From contig NZ_AP018288.1 of assembly GCF_002368335.1 (NCBI RefSeq), positions 6,140,831 to 6,204,830 on the forward strand: 64,000 bases of DNA, read 5' to 3'. The stretch is from Nostoc sp. NIES-4103 (lineage in GTDB: Bacteria; Cyanobacteriota; Cyanobacteriia; Cyanobacteriales; Nostocaceae). Both the position numbers and the translations under genes were made by a program. Positions 1 to 7,854 of the stretch are shown here, piece by piece (position 1 is the first letter of the stretch; every line of letters starts with the position of its first letter). The notes below the pieces were generated by a model, which was not told the DNA's origin, ran no database searches, and saw only the letters and a list, made by a program, of their open reading frames with translations.

Positions 1-75
1 GGCAGCTGCTACAAGCCAGCTACAAGATTACTATCAAAAGGTAATTTTTTCCAAACAATTGACGACACACAGAAA

Positions 76-115
76 GTAGGGAGTAGGGAGTAGGGAGTAG
101 AGAGTAAGGAGTGGG
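76..115. repeat. Short tandem heptamer repeat (GTAGGGA type)
   Basis: About five to six degenerate copies of a 7-nt unit, GTAGGGA. Short heptamer repeats of this kind are typical of intergenic DNA in heterocystous cyanobacteria (STRR class). Confidence 0.8.
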
Positions 116-402
116 AAAAGTGGTGCTTGATGCCGACTGTTAAACGCTTCCAAAAAACACTTGCAAGAAAAAAGCTCGATTTGATGAGGATTTGGAAAGT
201 ATTTCTAGAAAGTTACCAAATTATTCAGGAATCGAACTCAGGCAGATAGTAGTTACTCTTATGCCTATAAAAAAGGCGACTCCTAAAATATGTAAATTCT
301 TCTGGAAGTTCTTACTAGCTGCTTTTCTCGCTGATAAGAACTTCCTTTCTATGACAGATATGTCTTTGAAGTTTTTCTGGTTATACTAGGTTTTTAAGCT
401 GT

Positions 403-512
403 GGGATTTACGCAAGTGTTATGTTTTCCGCAAAAATCTTCCAGAGTCAAAAGTCCAAAGTTCAAAAATTTAGACTTGTGACACGAATATATGTACTAGT
501 TGCGTAAGTCCT
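403..512. mobile_element. MITE-like element, AGGACTTACGCA family, short degenerate copy
   Basis: The left end reads GGGATTTACGCAAGTGTTAT and the right end GTTGCGTAAGTCCT, so the ends are inverted repeats of each other. The interior has the AAAAGTCCAAAGTTCAAAAA-like stretch also seen in the longer copies at 20978-21166 and 59235-59423. No coding capacity. Confidence 0.7.
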
Positions 513-669
513 AAGCTGGTTAAGTGAAAAATTAAGCATTAGCTATTTTTACAGTCCAGCACATAACACACAAAAACCCAGCTAAATTTTGGCAGTAATG
601 TCAAACAATCACAAATTTAAGACTACAGAACGAATCCACATCAATCACACGTCTTGCCAGTAAGCATTT

Positions 670-1335
670 ATGAAAGAAGAATTGATTGAATTAATAGCCA
701 GAGTTTTGCACGTCTTGAGTATTAATAAAAGCTGGATGACTTGGAATTTATTTCTAGCTTTTATACCTTTAGCCTTGAGTGTTTGGCTATTTCGCACCAG
801 ACGGAGTTGGTCTTGGGTTTGGTGGCTAGGATTTCTTGTTTTCTATGCTTTTTTACCAAATGCACCTTATTTATTGACTGATATAATTCACTTGATAGAT
901 GATATCCGCACAATTCAATCTGTGTGGATGATTACTTTGATACTAATTCCCCTTTACCTTCTGGTAATTTTGGCTGGATTAGAAGCTTATGTAATATCTT
1001 TAATTAATCTTGGTTACTACTTACATCGTATTGGTAAGAGTCAGTGGATTTTAGGGGTTGAGTTGATTACTCATGCCCTTTGTGCCATTGGTATTTATTG
1101 GGGGCGTTTTTTACGTTTCAATAGTTGGGATTTCATTACTCAACCAGATGCTTTACTGACCAAAGGTGTAGAAGAGCTGTTAGGTAAACAGCCTGTGGTA
1201 ATAATCGGCATTACTTTTGTGATACTACTGGCTTTGCACTGGATTATGAAACGGGTAACTTTGGGTTTTGTGAAACCACTAAACAAGGGAATGGCAATTA
1301 AGGCACAAAAAACTAATACTCGAAATGTTGGATAA
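670..1335 (+). CDS. DUF1361 family integral membrane protein
   Basis: A 221-residue polytopic membrane protein of unknown function. The family assignment rests on the segment around residues 59-75, including LPNAPYLLTDIIHL, which is the hallmark of DUF1361. I see about six hydrophobic segments (near 20-40, 47-65, 85-110, 135-150, 170-190) and a basic C-terminal tail. The ATG follows a weak purine stretch. It stands alone, with repeat-rich DNA on both sides. No catalytic residues are evident. The family call is fairly secure; function is unknown. Confidence 0.8.
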   Translation: MKEELIELIARVLHVLSINKSWMTWNLFLAFIPLALSVWLFRTRRSWSWVWWLGFLVFYAFLPNAPYLLTDIIHLIDDIRTIQSVWMITLILIPLYLLVILAGLEAYVISLINLGYYLHRIGKSQWILGVELITHALCAIGIYWGRFLRFNSWDFITQPDALLTKGVEELLGKQPVVIIGITFVILLALHWIMKRVTLGFVKPLNKGMAIKAQKTNTRNVG

Positions 1336-1685
1336 TTGAGTGATAATTGTTGACTGATGAATGCTAATTGCTTCAGCGTGGTTGCACTTATTCAAGTCGG
1401 CAATTTGATAAAATAATGCCTTGAAAACCCATGTAACGCAATGTTTCAACAACGTACTGGCCCCTGAAGATGGTTAGCGGTTAAAAAATTTCATCAGTTA
1501 TTTTGGAATTGATAACTGTTTACCTTGAAAGCGATCTATGTCTATACCCGCCTGTATATCCATCTAAAGAATGGTGTACCTGGCGGGTAATTTTTTATCA
1601 AAAGAAAGATGTACTTTTATATTTTAGGTATTGAAATGAATATAGATTGTTCAGCTTTAATTGAAAGGGATAGGAGTTACATAAT
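1336..1685. other. Intergenic region with one hairpin
   Basis: No gene found. An 8-bp inverted repeat, TACCCGCC (1545-1552) and GGCGGGTA (1582-1589), has a 29-nt loop and is followed by ATTTTTTAT, so it could be a weak terminator or a leader structure for the next gene. Confidence 0.45.
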
Positions 1686-2861
1686 ATGACACTATTGTCT
1701 ATTGATGAACTAAAAACTTTAATTGAACAACCTCAAAATCACTGTGTCTCACTGTATATGCCTATGCAAAAAGCAGGGCCAGAGATTCGACAAAACCCAA
1801 TTCGTTTTAAAAATTTAATCCGTGAAGCTGAAGAACGTTTAGATGCAATTGGAATTAGCCAGACTGAGGCGGAAAATCTTCTTCAGCCAGCTAGGGAACT
1901 TGACACCAGTGATTTCTGGGAACACCAAGACCACAGCTTGGCAATCTTTATTTCTCCAGAAGTATTTCGCTATTACCGTCTACCAATAGAGTTTCAAGAA
2001 TTAGTGGTTGTGAGCGATCGCTTCCATCTCAAGCCGCTGCTACATTTAATCAATAATGATGGCAAATTCTACGTTCTCGCCCTTAGCCAAAAGGATGCGA
2101 AATTTTTTGAGGGTACACGGGCTGGTCTGAATGAGTTAGAAGTAGAGAATATGCCTAAAAGCATTGATGAAGCTCTTCAATACGACGAAACCGCCAAAGA
2201 AGGTCAATTTCGCATCGCTACATCCAAAGGTAGTAATACAAATCCTTTTACACGCTCACAACCAGGTGCATTTCACGGTCAAGGAAGTCCAGACAGAGAT
2301 CAACACCAAGAGGCTATTCTACAATACTTTCATGCTGTTGATGCCGCATTGCATGAGAAACTGCAAGAGCAAACAGCACCTTTAATTTTGGCGGGGGTTG
2401 AATATCTCCATCCAATTTACCGTGAGGCAAATAGTTATCCTTATTTGCACGAGGAAGGTATTACCAAAAGACCAGAACTTTTCCAGCCAGAAGAATTGCA
2501 CACAGAAGCCTGGCAAATCCTTGAACCTCTGTTCCATAAGCCAGAAAAAGATGCAATTGAGCTTTTTCAACAACTTGCTGGCGAAGGTACTGGCAAAGCT
2601 TCTAGTGATCTTAAAGAAATCATTTCAGCTGCTTATTATCAAAGAGTTGATTCTTTATTTGTACCACTAGGTAAGCAAATCTGGGGTGAATTTGACCCCG
2701 ATAATATGGCAGTAGATTTGCACCCAGAACCAAAACCGGATGATCAAGATATGTTAGATTTTGCTGCTATTCATACTATTCTAAACGGTGGCAATGTCTA
2801 CACTGTTGAGCCAGAACAAATGCCTAATGACGCACCAGCAGCAGCAATTTTCCGATATTGA
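1686..2861 (+). CDS. baeRF-like protein (bacterial archaeo-eukaryotic release factor family)
   Basis: 391 residues, soluble. The N-terminal part (SLYMPMQKAGPEIRQNPIRF, about 23-42) and the C-terminal part ending in NGGNVYTVEPEQMPNDAPAA then FRY resemble the baeRF families. Those are bacterial proteins with a domain related to archaeal/eukaryotic release factor eRF1 (domain 3 region); a ribosome-rescue or stress role has been suggested for them. There is a GGGATAGGAG ribosome site before the ATG. It lies upstream of, and in the same direction as, the secreted protein at 2913. The family call is from recall of conserved ends, not from a search. Confidence 0.6.
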   Translation: MTLLSIDELKTLIEQPQNHCVSLYMPMQKAGPEIRQNPIRFKNLIREAEERLDAIGISQTEAENLLQPARELDTSDFWEHQDHSLAIFISPEVFRYYRLPIEFQELVVVSDRFHLKPLLHLINNDGKFYVLALSQKDAKFFEGTRAGLNELEVENMPKSIDEALQYDETAKEGQFRIATSKGSNTNPFTRSQPGAFHGQGSPDRDQHQEAILQYFHAVDAALHEKLQEQTAPLILAGVEYLHPIYREANSYPYLHEEGITKRPELFQPEELHTEAWQILEPLFHKPEKDAIELFQQLAGEGTGKASSDLKEIISAAYYQRVDSLFVPLGKQIWGEFDPDNMAVDLHPEPKPDDQDMLDFAAIHTILNGGNVYTVEPEQMPNDAPAAAIFRY

Positions 2862-2912
2862 CCATTTTTGTAGTGTTGTATACAGTTGAACGAGCTATAT
2901 ACAACACTAATA

Positions 2913-3725
2913 ATGAATACTATTCGCACCCTGATTCATCAATCTTTAATCGGTCTAGCTATTTTGAGCATAACTGCTGTCTTGTCCCAGCCTAGTAGTG
3001 CAGAAACCATCGCTGGACAATCTGGCAATGTCCGGGCGGAAATATCTTATGAAAAACCGGAGGAATACCAATACAAAAATGTGCGGTTGCGAATTATTCG
3101 GGCGGGTCAAACTGCTTTAAATAAAAAGCTGCCCCAAGAAAGTGAATATGACCGACCTATTGGGGAATTTTCAGACAGTAAACTACCAGTACTAGACTTG
3201 GATGGCAACAAAGAACCAGAAGTAATTGCCGATTTCTTTACAGGTGGCGCACATTGTTGTACTTATTCTTTAATTTACCAATACAACAGTAGATCTAAGC
3301 AGTATACTCAGACTCGCCATGAATGGGGTAATGGTGGTTATCGACTCAAAGATTTAGACAAGGACGGACTACCGGAATTTGATAGCCGAGACGATCGCTT
3401 TGCCTACGCTTTTACAGCTTATGCTGCTTCTGGCTATCCTCTACAAATTTGGCAATATCGTCAAGGAAAAATGATTGATGTCACTCGCCGCTATCCGAAA
3501 TTAATCGCCAATCATGCCTCAGAGTTATGGCAAACTTACACCGAAGCGCGGCAGCAGGGAGATGATGGTAAAGGCTTTTTAGCAGCCTACTTGGCTGATA
3601 AATATTTATTAGGTCAAGGACAGGATGGTTGGAAACGGGTACAACAGGCTTATAAAAAAAGCGATCGCAATCAATATTTCGCAGATTTACGCAAGTTTTT
3701 GGGTGAAACTGGATACATAAAATAA
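2913..3725 (+). CDS. Secreted protein with DxDxDG calcium-binding-like loops
   Basis: 270 residues from the ATG at 2913; a TTG nine codons earlier was rejected because the ATG puts a clean Sec signal peptide at the N-terminus (hydrophobic stretch about 10-25, cleavage near SSA-ET). The mature protein has two acidic loops, LDLDGNKEPEV and LDKDGLPEFDSRDD, like the DxDxDG calcium loops of FG-GAP/VCBS proteins. Between them is a CC pair in FTGGAHCCTYSL. It starts 51 nt after the baeRF-like gene and may be co-transcribed. Periplasmic or outer-surface location is inferred; function unknown. Confidence 0.65.
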   Translation: MNTIRTLIHQSLIGLAILSITAVLSQPSSAETIAGQSGNVRAEISYEKPEEYQYKNVRLRIIRAGQTALNKKLPQESEYDRPIGEFSDSKLPVLDLDGNKEPEVIADFFTGGAHCCTYSLIYQYNSRSKQYTQTRHEWGNGGYRLKDLDKDGLPEFDSRDDRFAYAFTAYAASGYPLQIWQYRQGKMIDVTRRYPKLIANHASELWQTYTEARQQGDDGKGFLAAYLADKYLLGQGQDGWKRVQQAYKKSDRNQYFADLRKFLGETGYIK

Positions 3726-3750
3726 ATTCACTTGAGTTCAACAAGTGCTG

Positions 3751-4484
3751 TTTTGACCTCTCCCCTGGCCCCTCTCCTACGAGGCTACCGTGTACACACT
3801 TTGTCGGATTTATAGCTAGGGACTAGGGACTGGGGACTGGTGACTGGGTGGAAAGTCTTTTTGTGTCTAGGTTTTATTATCTGTTGATGTCCTAACACTA
3901 CTGGCTACTGCTATACCCCCCTTAATCCCCTTGGAAAGGCAGGGCTGTTTCATTCCCTAAAAGGGCTTGATTTACAAGCGTATCAACCAAAAAAAATCAG
4001 GTATAGCAGTCGAATCATAGATTAGGACATTTTAAAATCGTCAATGACAGTAACAGTAAGGTTTTTACCTCCTGCCTCCTGCCTCCTGCCTCCTGCTATA
4101 GTTCAAAAATTTTATTTGCTTATGAACCAGGCGATGCCTTCGGCAACCCCTTCGGTGTACGCACTTAAATTTACTGGTTGAAACAGTAATTTTTCGCGTT
4201 CCCAACCCACTAAAATTTCTGGTTGATACTCTTGACAAAATCCCGATCTGAACGAATGAAACAGCCCTGCTTGGAAAGGGGGAAGACTAGACAATTTAGT
4301 TCCCTCCCCTTTATAAGAGGAGGGTTAGGGTGGGGTAAAGCTAAGCCCACACTCAGGTTAATAAGCTATTTCAGACTTGTGTGTACACCGTAGCTCCTAC
4401 GAGGAGAGGGGAGTAAAACTATTGTTTTTTCGTTGCTCCTCCCTTGCCTTTCAGGAGAGGGAGGTTGGGAGGGAGAGGTCAAAA
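3751..4484. repeat. Composite nested inverted-repeat block
   Basis: Three nested inverted repeats. The outermost is TTTTGACCTCTCCC (3751-3764) with GGGAGAGGTCAAAA (4471-4484), perfect over 14 bp. The middle pair is CTACCGTGTACACAC near 3787-3801 with GTGTGTACACCGTAG near 4377-4391, one mismatch. The inner pair is CAGGGCTGTTTCATTC (3940-3955) with its complement at 4254-4269, 16 bp perfect. The interior has CCTCCTG tandem copies near 4069-4096 and no convincing gene; an open frame at 4112-4294 is low-complexity repeat translation. Confidence 0.65.
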
Positions 4485-4493
4485 TTATTACTT

Positions 4494-5462
4494 TTAATCC
4501 TTGGCAGTTCTAATTGTTTTTGGAGTTGTTGGGATCTTTTTAACATCTTTAGGAGAACTACTATCTAAACTGCGGAAATATAACCCTCCAACAGTGAGTA
4601 AAAAGATCACATATCCAATTGCTTGCACAAGATAAAGATTTTCTCTGTAGCCAAACAAAGTTTTCAGAACAATGCCAGGGAATTGATGATCAGGCAATAC
4701 TTTAGAAGTATTCCAAACCATTGGGCCTAAAATGCAAGAGTGGATTTTGGTGAAGCGTTCGTAGTAGAAACAAAGGCTTTCTGAGGCGCGGTTACTCAAA
4801 GCAATGGTAGCAACTGCTTCGTCAAAACGTTGCAAAGCTGTTACTACTAACCCAGCTACAATCAACACCAATAAAACTCCCATGACTTGGAAAAATTGAC
4901 GGATGTTGATTTTGATACCCCATTTAAATAAAAGCACACCTATTGCTACTGCTGTGACAACACCGCCAAAAGCTCCAATAGCAGGAATAAATCCTTGTTC
5001 AAAACTACCTGTAATAAACAGAACAGTTTCAAAACCTTCACGTAGGACAGCAATAAAAATTAAGCTAAAAATACCCCATCCAGCATTGCCATTTTGTGTT
5101 AGAGCGCTGTTAACAGCTCCTTCAACTTGTGCTTTCATAAATCTGGCTTGTTTAGTCATCCAGATTAGCATCCAGCTGAGCATAGCGATCGCCAGTACAC
5201 TAAATGTACCTTCCAGCATTGGCTCAATTACTCCCGCGTATTGCGGATAAGCTTTGCCTAGTGCTTGAGTCACCCAACTGAATAATATTCCTATTAAAGC
5301 ACTGACGATAATGCCAACGCCGACACCAGCATACACCCAAACATTGAGTCGAGATTGTTTGGCTTTTTTCAACAAAGCCAGCACAATGCCTACAACAAGG
5401 GCAGCTTCTACTCCTTCTCGGAGTGTAATAAAAAAAGTAGGTAAGGCAGTACTAAAGTCCAT
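4494..5462 (-). CDS. FTR1 family high-affinity iron permease
   Basis: 322 residues. It carries both REGxE iron-binding motifs of FTR1/EfeU permeases: REGVE at 15-19 in the first membrane helix and REGFE at 141-145 in a later one. About seven membrane segments follow the usual pattern. FTR1-type proteins move ferric iron across the plasma membrane, often together with an oxidase (yeast) or an EfeO-type lipoprotein (bacteria). It is the last of three leftward genes with the bacterioferritin-like gene and a lipoprotein, so an iron uptake and storage unit is likely. The region 215-255 between helices is longer than I expect and may be periplasmic. Confidence 0.88.
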   Translation of the reverse strand: MDFSTALPTFFITLREGVEAALVVGIVLALLKKAKQSRLNVWVYAGVGVGIIVSALIGILFSWVTQALGKAYPQYAGVIEPMLEGTFSVLAIAMLSWMLIWMTKQARFMKAQVEGAVNSALTQNGNAGWGIFSLIFIAVLREGFETVLFITGSFEQGFIPAIGAFGGVVTAVAIGVLLFKWGIKINIRQFFQVMGVLLVLIVAGLVVTALQRFDEAVATIALSNRASESLCFYYERFTKIHSCILGPMVWNTSKVLPDHQFPGIVLKTLFGYRENLYLVQAIGYVIFLLTVGGLYFRSLDSSSPKDVKKIPTTPKTIRTAKD

Positions 5463-5571
5463 TGTTAATAGTCCAAAGTCAATAGTCCAAAGTCAATAGT
5501 TCAAAATCATCAGTCAACAGTGGAAAGTCTAAATTATTGACTATTGACTGTTGACTAATGACTAATGACTA
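5463..5571. repeat. Heptamer-type repeats (AGTCAAT / TGACTAT)
   Basis: Degenerate 7-nt units, GTCCAAA, GTCAATA, GACTATT and GACTAAT, fill the gap between the FTR1 and bacterioferritin genes. The left half (AGTCAATAGTCC) is complementary to the right half (TTGACTATTGACT), so a long imperfect hairpin could form. Confidence 0.75.
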
Positions 5572-6006
5572 TTAGCTAAAATCGCGTAACATCTTTTTCA
5601 ATTCAAGATTATGCATCTCTTCAGTACCAATCATGCTACGGGCGAATTCTTCTAGATAGATGCTGGCATTGCTGACAGTATCTAATAGGCTTTTGTACAA
5701 ATCCAACGCTTTCTTTTCATGGGATAAGCTTTCTGCCAGGATATCCTTGACTGTATGCTGGTAAGTTTCTTCCATTGGTGCAATTCTCAAAGAGGGATGC
5801 CCATCTAAGCCGGTCAGGATTTCTCCCACTTGTTGGGCATGGAGTAAAGACTCGCTCGCCTGCGCCTTGAAAAAAGCTACAATTGGAATACGATTAGGGC
5901 CAGTCACCATCAAAGAATAGTGTGTGTAGCGTACTACTCCGGCTAGTTCAAATTCCATGATGGCGTTCAGTAGGTCAATGGTCTTTTTATGGTCAAGCTC
6001 TTGCAT
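5572..6006 (-). CDS. Bacterioferritin-like ferritin-family protein
   Basis: 144 residues, all helical in appearance, matching the size of bacterioferritin/ferritin-like four-helix proteins. Candidate di-iron ligands are E18 in AIMEFELAGVVRYTHYS, the E/H pair in ASESLLHAQQ (about 51-56) and the E/H pair in MIGTEEMHNLEL near 128-132. Iron-storage proteins of this type oxidise and store ferrous iron in the cytoplasm. It lies between the HHH lipoprotein and FTR1, all leftward, with repeat-filled gaps of 110-175 nt. I cannot tell true bacterioferritin from a related DUF892/Dps-like ferritin fold by eye. Confidence 0.8.
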   Translation of the reverse strand: MQELDHKKTIDLLNAIMEFELAGVVRYTHYSLMVTGPNRIPIVAFFKAQASESLLHAQQVGEILTGLDGHPSLRIAPMEETYQHTVKDILAESLSHEKKALDLYKSLLDTVSNASIYLEEFARSMIGTEEMHNLELKKMLRDFS

Positions 6007-6180
6007 CAGTTGTCAACTCAAATTACGAATGGAGCGTTATGAATTAAGAGTTAGAAATGAAAAGTCAAGAATTCATAACTTGTAACTCACAACTCATAAC
6101 TCATAATTCATAACTCATAACTCCTAACTATTCCCTAATTTTAAACTTCCTAGTCTTTACTTACCATTAAGTTCAAAGTG
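6007..6180. repeat. Heptamer-type repeats (CTCATAA)
   Basis: Tandem CTCATAA/CTCACAA/TTCATAA units between about 6064 and 6127 in the gap between two co-directional genes. Confidence 0.75.
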
Positions 6181-7224
6181 TTATTGTTGGGCTTGAGTGC
6201 TAGATTTATCGATTGCTTTTTGAGAGTTTTCCTCAATGGTTTTTACTAGCTTAGTAACTTCAGCAGGTGTCTTAACTGGTTTAGCTGGGGGGATGGCGGA
6301 AGGCCAAACTTTGATCAGTTCAGCCATACTAGTGTTGATCGCTTTGTCTGCTTGGGCATCTTGTTGAGCTACTTGGCTGGCAATTCCTTTGTATAATTCA
6401 TTGGCGTAGACAACAAAGCCACGGGAATCTTGATATTCAATAGCTGCTGACACTTTACCATCTGCGATCGCAGCACCATATTCTGAGTTAGCTGCATCTA
6501 GCAATCCATTAATCACCTGTAGCACAAATGCTGGTTTCGAGCGTTGAGCTTCTGACAAAGCTGCGATCGCGCCATCAACTGATTGCACCGAAGAGGTAAA
6601 ATTAGTTTTAATTTTGCCATCCTTGGGATTAGATTTAACTAAATCTTGCAAACTAATCAAAGATGTCTTAAATTCTTTAACTTTGCGTTCATTAAGTTGG
6701 TCTTCTACATCAACATAAATCTCCTCAACTGGATGCCCAATATGAGGTTCTGCTTGTTTTGGCTGATTTTGATCCAGCAGTTCTTGTGCAACTAGAAGAT
6801 GTCCCTTCATTAACCCCAATTTAGTCATGTAGTCAACATCTTTAGCCTCACCTGTGAGTACTACTTCCTGAGTAGTAACTGCATCTTTAATTTGGTCGAA
6901 CTGTTCCTGTGTAATGACTTTTTTAGTCACTAAATCTTCTGGTTTGCCGTAGGGACGATTCGCTTGAATTTTATTAGATAACGCTGGGATACCTAGCTGA
7001 GCTTCAAACTTATCCAACTGTGACAAGATAGCAGTGTTAATATTAATTTTCGCTTTGCCACCGTGGCTACTATTACTGTTATGACTTGCTGCTTCTGTAG
7101 CTTGGGGATTTGAGTTAGCAGCTGGTGTTGAAGGATTTTCTGTGGTTGGTGTGCTGTTACAGGCACTCAAGGATATTATTGCCGCAGTTGCAACAGTTAA
7201 ACAGATATAGCGAAATTTTATCAT
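6181..7224 (-). CDS. Lipoprotein with helix-hairpin-helix N-domain, iron-locus associated
   Basis: 347 residues from the ATG at 7224; an upstream ATG at 7266 would add 14 residues before the signal and was rejected. The signal peptide ends in the lipobox LSAC with Cys at 22, then comes a Ser/Asn/Thr-rich linker. Residues 58-110 (ININTAILSQLDKF and ANRPYGKPEDL) read as a ComEA-type helix-hairpin-helix. The remainder is helical with a His pair motif, EPHIGHPVEEIY, near 155, a possible metal site. It precedes the bacterioferritin-like and FTR1 genes, the position an EfeO-like iron-binding lipoprotein would take. That role is inferred from context only. Confidence 0.65.
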   Translation of the reverse strand: MIKFRYICLTVATAAIISLSACNSTPTTENPSTPAANSNPQATEAASHNSNSSHGGKAKININTAILSQLDKFEAQLGIPALSNKIQANRPYGKPEDLVTKKVITQEQFDQIKDAVTTQEVVLTGEAKDVDYMTKLGLMKGHLLVAQELLDQNQPKQAEPHIGHPVEEIYVDVEDQLNERKVKEFKTSLISLQDLVKSNPKDGKIKTNFTSSVQSVDGAIAALSEAQRSKPAFVLQVINGLLDAANSEYGAAIADGKVSAAIEYQDSRGFVVYANELYKGIASQVAQQDAQADKAINTSMAELIKVWPSAIPPAKPVKTPAEVTKLVKTIEENSQKAIDKSSTQAQQ

Positions 7225-7385
7225 TTTTGTGCCTAGAAATACTGAAAAAGGTGGTAATAGCAACATTTCAAATTACTGTCTGCGTCTAGCTTTGATGCTA
7301 AGTCATAGATTTTACTGTTGCATATAATGACACTCTTTATCAACTAGGCGTAATTTAAGGTAATATCGCAGTTGGATTAACGGCA

Positions 7386-7478
7386 GTGATTTCTGAGCGC
7401 CCAACGGGTGCGATTAACCTCCCGCAAAATATGAAACAAGCCTATTTGGATGAGATTTCTCAAATCCTTACTGAATAA
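7386..7478 (+). pseudogene. Unidentified gene fragment (C-terminal end)
   Basis: An open stretch ends with residues ERPTGAINLPQNMKQAYLDE and a few more before TAA. It looks like the amphipathic C-terminus of a real protein, but no family is recognised and there is no upstream continuation. Confidence 0.25.
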
Positions 7479-7518
7479 CGGTTTTAAAATATGCAAGTTA
7501 GAAGTAAGGAGCAAAATC

Positions 7519-7541
7519 ACTAAGAGGTTGTTTGAAAAGTC
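7519..7541. repeat. Isolated terminal motif related to the GAGGATGT MITE ends
   Basis: TAAGAGGTTGTTTGAAAAGT resembles TTAGAGGATGTCTGAAAAGT, the end of the element at 43140-43304. No partner end was found nearby, so it is probably a solo remnant. Confidence 0.4.
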
Positions 7542-7686
7542 TAATTTATTACTTGCCTGGAGGACTAGAAGTCGCAGTTCGTAACGTCAATTCTGGGAGC
7601 ATATTTAGAACTCAAGTGCAGTGCGCCCAAAACTTGAAACATTGGCTAGGTCAACTAATGGAACTTTCAAAGTAAACCAGACTATG

Positions 7687-7854
7687 CTGGAAGGTGTTGT
7701 GTTAGTTGTCCCACCTCTTTGGTTGTAAAGCGAATTTGCCCATCGCGCCGAAGCTTTAGAAAAACTCAAAACTGCTCACCGCACCTCGCTGGCAAAACTC
7801 GATGCAGTCTTTGCCTCTCTTCAACATGGTGTATTCCGGGGAAAAAATTGTAAC
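7687..7854 (+). pseudogene. hsdS: Remnant of type I restriction specificity subunit HsdS (C-terminus)
   Basis: Translation in the frame of the following ATPase gene gives VVPPLWL, a TAA stop (7726-7728), then SEFAHRAEALEKLKTAHRTS and LAKLDAVFASLQHGVFRG. This is the standard C-terminal coiled-coil end of HsdS proteins, in which the stop codon replaces a residue of the PPL...QxxFA segment. The normal HsdS terminator is missing, so the frame runs straight into the ATG of the AAA ATPase at 7855. The rest of hsdS, hsdM and hsdR are not present. Confidence 0.75.

Larger units (their letters stand above)
1..669. other. Intergenic region, left end of window
   Basis: No convincing gene was found. It contains a GTAGGGA-type tandem repeat (76-115) and a MITE-like copy (403-512). 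An open frame at 192-389 lacks a ribosome site and any recognisable motif and was not called. Confidence 0.6.
7225..7854. other. Intergenic region with gene remnants
   Basis: Holds an unidentified fragment (7386-7478), a single MITE-like terminal motif (7519-7541) and the tail of a type I specificity subunit gene (7687-7854). A further open stretch at 7561-7674 ends in TAA and is not recognisable. The mixture suggests a decayed restriction-modification or defence locus. Confidence 0.55.

Noticed and set aside
225..245. TTCGATTCC-like tRNA T-loop on the minus strand
   Set aside because: The flanking bases do not form a T-stem or acceptor stem.
192..389. 65-codon plus-strand open frame
   Set aside because: No ribosome site, no motif, AT-rich composition like surrounding intergenic DNA.
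4112..4294. 60-codon minus-strand open frame
   Set aside because: It lies inside the nested inverted-repeat block and translates repeat sequence.
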